Part shown: in pieces, positions 6,731 through 8,240 of the stretch
How positions within the stretch are numbered: the first letter of the stretch is position 1
Layout of the letters: each line of letters opens with the position of its first letter
NCBI GenBank assembly: GCA_043721915.1
Contig: JAYSPV010000127.1
Location: 1-8,240, forward strand
DNA length: 8,240 bases
Direction of reading: 5' to 3'
Source of the DNA: UBA668 sp043721915
GTDB taxonomy: Bacteria > Actinomycetota > Acidimicrobiia > Acidimicrobiales > Ilumatobacteraceae
Notes under the pieces: model-generated
Databases searched by the model: none
Seen by the model: only the letters and a program-made list of their open reading frames with translations
What the model was told of the DNA's origin: nothing
Position numbers and translations under genes: made by a program

Positions 6731-7200
6731 CACCGCCGAACATCTTGCCGTTCACCCAGAACTCGCCGGTCTTCTCCTGCGACAACGCGTTGGCGCGGTA
6801 CTTGCCACCCAACGCGCGCAGCGTCGCTGCGCTGTACCCGCCGCCGAGGTGGTTTCCCTGCCCTCCGCCGCCGTAGTAGAAGATCGTCTCGCCGCCGTAC
6901 GAGTCGCGCACGGCCGCGAACTTCGCTGCCACCTCGCGGATCGCGGTGTCCCAGTCGATCTCCTCGAAGGTGCCATCGGGTCGGCGGCGCAGCGGAGCCA
7001 GCAGCCGGTCGCCGCCGTTCTGGTAGTGGTTCAGCCGCAGCGCCTTCTCGCACGTGTAGCCCTGGGAGGCCGGGTGCGCCTTGTCGCCGCGGATGCGGTC
7101 GAACGTGTGGCCGTCATCACCGAGGCGGACCTCGATACCGCAGTTGCACTCGCACAGGATGCAAGCCGTCGGCTGCCAGGGTTGTTCGCTCATCGGCGGA

Positions 7201-7229
7201 ACACTAGGCGAGTGCATTGCATCATGCAA
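7201..7229 (-). promoter_or_regulatory. Candidate promoter of the molybdopterin oxidoreductase
   Basis: On the minus strand TTGCAT (7229-7224) is followed by exactly 17 bp and TAGTGT (7206-7201), then 7 nt to the ATG at 7193. The match to consensus is modest (TTG of the -35; T, A and last T of the -10), but the spacing is ideal and predicts a leaderless transcript. No Shine-Dalgarno precedes the ATG. The -35 box lies inside the 21-bp palindrome. Confidence 0.5.
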
Positions 7230-7233
7230 CGCA
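7213..7233. promoter_or_regulatory. 21-bp palindrome over the -35 box (putative operator)
   Basis: The inner 13 bp on the minus strand, TTGCATGATGCAA, is a perfect dyad around one base. With one mismatched pair it extends to 21 bp (outer arms TGC and GCA). It covers the -35 box and part of the spacer of the promoter, so a bound protein would repress. The HxlR-family gene ending at 7251 is the nearest regulator candidate, which is inference from position. Confidence 0.6.
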
Positions 7234-7250
7234 GTGGCATGACGTGCGAG

Positions 7251-7712
7251 TCAGAGGGCGGCGGGCGGCCGAAAGCCGGGCCCGGCCTTGGCCCTGACGG
7301 CGCCGAGCTCCATCGCCTCGCCGCACTCCGAGCACACCAGTTGCGCGTGACCGCGACCTGCGCAGGTGTGGCGCATCAACAGCGGCGGCCCGTCGGGTGA
7401 CTCCCATTTGTCGCCGAAGGCCATCAGCGCCTCGATCACCGGGTACAGGTCGCGACCCTTCTCCGTCAGGTGGTACTCGAACCGCTCCGGGTGTTCGTGA
7501 TACTTCACCCGCTGGACCACGCCGTGCGCCACCAGCGTTGCCAGACGGTCGCTGAGGATGTTGCGGGCGATCCCGAGATCGCCCTGGATGGCCTCGAAGC
7601 GGCGTTGGCCGAGCATGATGTTGCGCACGATCAGGAGCGTCCACCACTCGCCCACCACTTCAAGGGTGCGCGCCACGGAACAGTTCATATGACCCACGCT
7701 GCTGCGTTTCAC
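7251..7712 (-). CDS. HxlR-family regulator with cysteine-containing tail
   Basis: A 153-residue winged-helix DNA-binding protein. Residues 10-100 match the HxlR pattern: NCSVARTLEVVGEWWTLLIVRNIMLGQRRF, then the recognition region GIARNILSDRLATLVAHGVVQRVKY, the wing with FEYHLTEKGRDLYPV, and a final ALMAFGDKW helix. Cys11 in the NCS motif is shared by the family and can be redox-sensitive in some members. After about residue 104 a tail adds H115, C117, H122, C127 and C130 (CSECGEAM), a likely zinc-binding knuckle seen in some actinobacterial members. I chose GTG 7712 (KRSSVGHMNCS is the usual N-terminus) because TAACCT lies 7 nt upstream; GTG 7718 and ATG 7688 are alternatives. It precedes the molybdopterin oxidoreductase on the same strand and may regulate it through the palindrome at 7213-7233. 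It is divergent from the secreted-protein gene. Confidence 0.9.
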   Translation of the reverse strand: MKRSSVGHMNCSVARTLEVVGEWWTLLIVRNIMLGQRRFEAIQGDLGIARNILSDRLATLVAHGVVQRVKYHEHPERFEYHLTEKGRDLYPVIEALMAFGDKWESPDGPPLLMRHTCAGRGHAQLVCSECGEAMELGAVRAKAGPGFRPPAAL

Positions 7713-7719
7713 GCTCACC

Positions 7720-7725
7720 AGGTTA
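7720..7725 (-). promoter_or_regulatory. Candidate -10 box of the HxlR-family gene
   Basis: TAACCT on the minus strand, preceded by GAC and followed by 7 nt and the GTG at 7712. No convincing -35 box is seen. It suggests a leaderless transcript and supports that start codon. Confidence 0.35.
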
Positions 7726-7800
7726 GTCGCGCCATGAAACGCTGAGGCCACCGGGTGCCGACTCGAACGAGCAGCACGCCGCAACCGGCGTGAGCCTGAC

Positions 7801-7806
7801 TAGATT
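7801..7806 (+). promoter_or_regulatory. Candidate -10 box of the secreted-protein gene
   Basis: TAGATT preceded by TGAC and followed by 6 nt and the ATG at 7813. No good -35 and no Shine-Dalgarno are visible, so the transcript is probably leaderless. The divergent HxlR-family gene has the similar GAC-TANNNT arrangement. Confidence 0.4.
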
Positions 7807-7812
7807 TGCACG

Positions 7813-8240
7813 ATGGTTCGGCGGATCCGTTCTTCTCTCATTGCATTCATCATCGTGGTGCCATTCGCGCTCGGCCTCGGAAGCAGCCCTGCCGCTGCCG
7901 CCGGTGACGGACTGGCCTACCGCAGCACCACCACCTACACGCTCGATGCTGCGGCTGGTGTGGTGCACGTGCTGGTGGAGGTGTCGCTCACCAACACCAT
8001 CCCCGACAAGCGTGAGGGCAACTACATCAACCGTCGTTACTTCACCGGGTTCTCTCTCCCGGTGCCCGTCGGCGCCAACAACCAGGTCGCCACGACCAGC
8101 AGTGGGAGGGCCCTCGACATGGGGCTCACCTTCATCGATGGCAACACCGACTTCTTCCTGTTCGACATCGATCTGGCCAGCAACCTCTTCTATCAGCAGA
8201 GCGCCACGGTGCTGGTTCGCTACGACATCACAGGCCAGCC
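7813..8240 (+). CDS. Secreted protein of unknown function (5' part)
   Basis: The first 142 codons of a gene that runs off the window with no stop. Residues 1-30 are a clear Sec signal peptide: basic start (MVRRIRSS), hydrophobic core (LIAFIIVVPFALGLG) and SPAAAA before GDGLAY, so cleavage near residue 30 is likely. There is no lipobox cysteine. The exported part (YRSTTTYTLDAAAGVVHVLVEVSLTNTIPDK and onward) alternates short hydrophobic and polar stretches as in beta-sandwich domains, with aromatic residues in RRYFTGFSLPVP and DFFLFDIDL. It recalls N-terminal domains of large actinobacterial surface proteins, but I do not recognise a catalytic domain, which may lie beyond the window. The ATG at 7813 is fixed by the signal peptide and by the TAGATT box 6 nt upstream. 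It is divergent from the HxlR-family gene across 100 bp. Confidence 0.8.
   Translation, partial: MVRRIRSSLIAFIIVVPFALGLGSSPAAAAGDGLAYRSTTTYTLDAAAGVVHVLVEVSLTNTIPDKREGNYINRRYFTGFSLPVPVGANNQVATTSSGRALDMGLTFIDGNTDFFLFDIDLASNLFYQQSATVLVRYDITGQ

Larger units (their letters stand above)
5531..6733 (-). pseudogene. Middle fragment of the molybdopterin oxidoreductase
   Basis: An open frame of 400 codons between the two frameshifts, carrying the core of the enzyme. Motifs include FVGKNPWQSHGFPRARTTL (the family's NPW-type segment), ALIVIDPRRSETA (cofactor-binding strand and loop), HVKPGTDAFCLSAMVAVL, LEKLLWVLTGNFAKQGTQ, LLVESGNPLHSLADT and VIDVALTETARAAHYVLPAQTQYEKWE. A gene caller would start it at the GTG at 6733, but that is only where the frame opens inside the GCAC repeat; there is no ribosome-binding site and the first half of the protein is missing. 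It ends with an out-of-frame GQRTVAR tail and TGA at 5531, just after the run of eight C/G. Confidence 0.8.
4926..7193 (-). pseudogene. Molybdopterin oxidoreductase (FdhF-like), double frameshift
   Basis: The whole gene would encode about 750 residues of a molybdopterin-guanine-dinucleotide enzyme resembling formate dehydrogenase; substrate unknown. The N-terminal part (7193 to about 6735) has the [4Fe-4S] motif C11-x2-C14-x3-C18 with C48 (YTCEKALRL), then GGGGQGNHLGGGYS and QEKTGEFWVNGKMFGG. Reading must then shift +1 near 6717-6730 to continue as ADFEHCEVAMFVGKNPWQSHG, and shift -1 near 5552-5559 to reach the C-terminal domain, which is back in the first frame. Both breaks lie on simple repeats, so this could be a pseudogene, a phase-variable gene, or sequencing error. 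Otherwise the coding looks healthy, with no in-frame stops and conserved motifs throughout. The start at 7193 is chosen because MSEQPWQPTACILC leads straight into the cluster motif and a -10 box sits 7 nt upstream. A start at 7229 would run through the promoter palindrome. An HxlR gene lies just upstream. Confidence 0.8.

Noticed and set aside
7194..7229. Upstream ATG at 7229 for the molybdoenzyme
   Set aside because: It would translate through the palindrome and -10 box, adding a 12-residue non-conserved leader.
1..8240. CRISPR arrays, tRNA or rRNA genes, insertion sequences
   Set aside because: No regularly spaced repeats, no cloverleaf-like CCA-ended segments and no transposase motifs were seen; coding genes occupy nearly all of the window.

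Overview
This is GC-rich DNA (roughly two-thirds G+C by eye) with actinobacterial character. It has a SUF iron-sulfur assembly locus with a Rieske-type ferredoxin between sufD and sufC, a single-chain Fe-S L-serine dehydratase, an HxlR regulator and several GTG starts. Several starts sit about 6-7 nt after a TANNNT box with no Shine-Dalgarno, which suggests leaderless transcription. An actinomycete-related lineage such as Acidimicrobiia is plausible, but I cannot fix the taxon from sequence alone.

Layout: (1) 1-1917, minus strand: a run reading four-cysteine protein -> sufD -> Rieske ferredoxin -> sufC (only its first 16 codons are in the window). The last two junctions are 4-bp ATGA overlaps. 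(2) 1918-1980: short divergent spacer with an inverted repeat. (3) 1958-3390, plus strand: an 8-codon upstream ORF overlapping the start of sdaA, the [4Fe-4S] L-serine dehydratase. (4) 3411-4814, minus: sufB, convergent with sdaA across 20 bp. (5) 4815-4925: sufB promoter region with a 14-bp palindrome that also occurs in front of sufD. (6) 4926-7193, minus: a molybdopterin oxidoreductase (formate-dehydrogenase-like) gene of about 750 codons, broken by two opposite frameshifts, each on a simple-sequence repeat (three tetranucleotide units and a run of eight C/G). (7) 7194-7250: its promoter, with a near-perfect 21-bp palindrome over the -35 box. (8) 7251-7712, minus: HxlR-type regulator with a cysteine-containing tail. 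(9) 7813-8240, plus: 5' part of a secreted protein of unknown function.

How it fits together: SufB, SufD and SufC form the scaffold on which Fe-S clusters are built. Here sufB is separated from sufD by sdaA, whose product is itself an Fe-S client, and by a small four-cysteine protein. The shared palindrome before sufB and sufD suggests that one regulator still controls both halves. The molybdenum enzyme would also need a [4Fe-4S] cluster, but as sequenced it cannot be made as one chain without frameshifting or repeat-length change. The points most worth a second look are the shared suf palindrome, the four-cysteine protein and the repeat-associated frameshifts.
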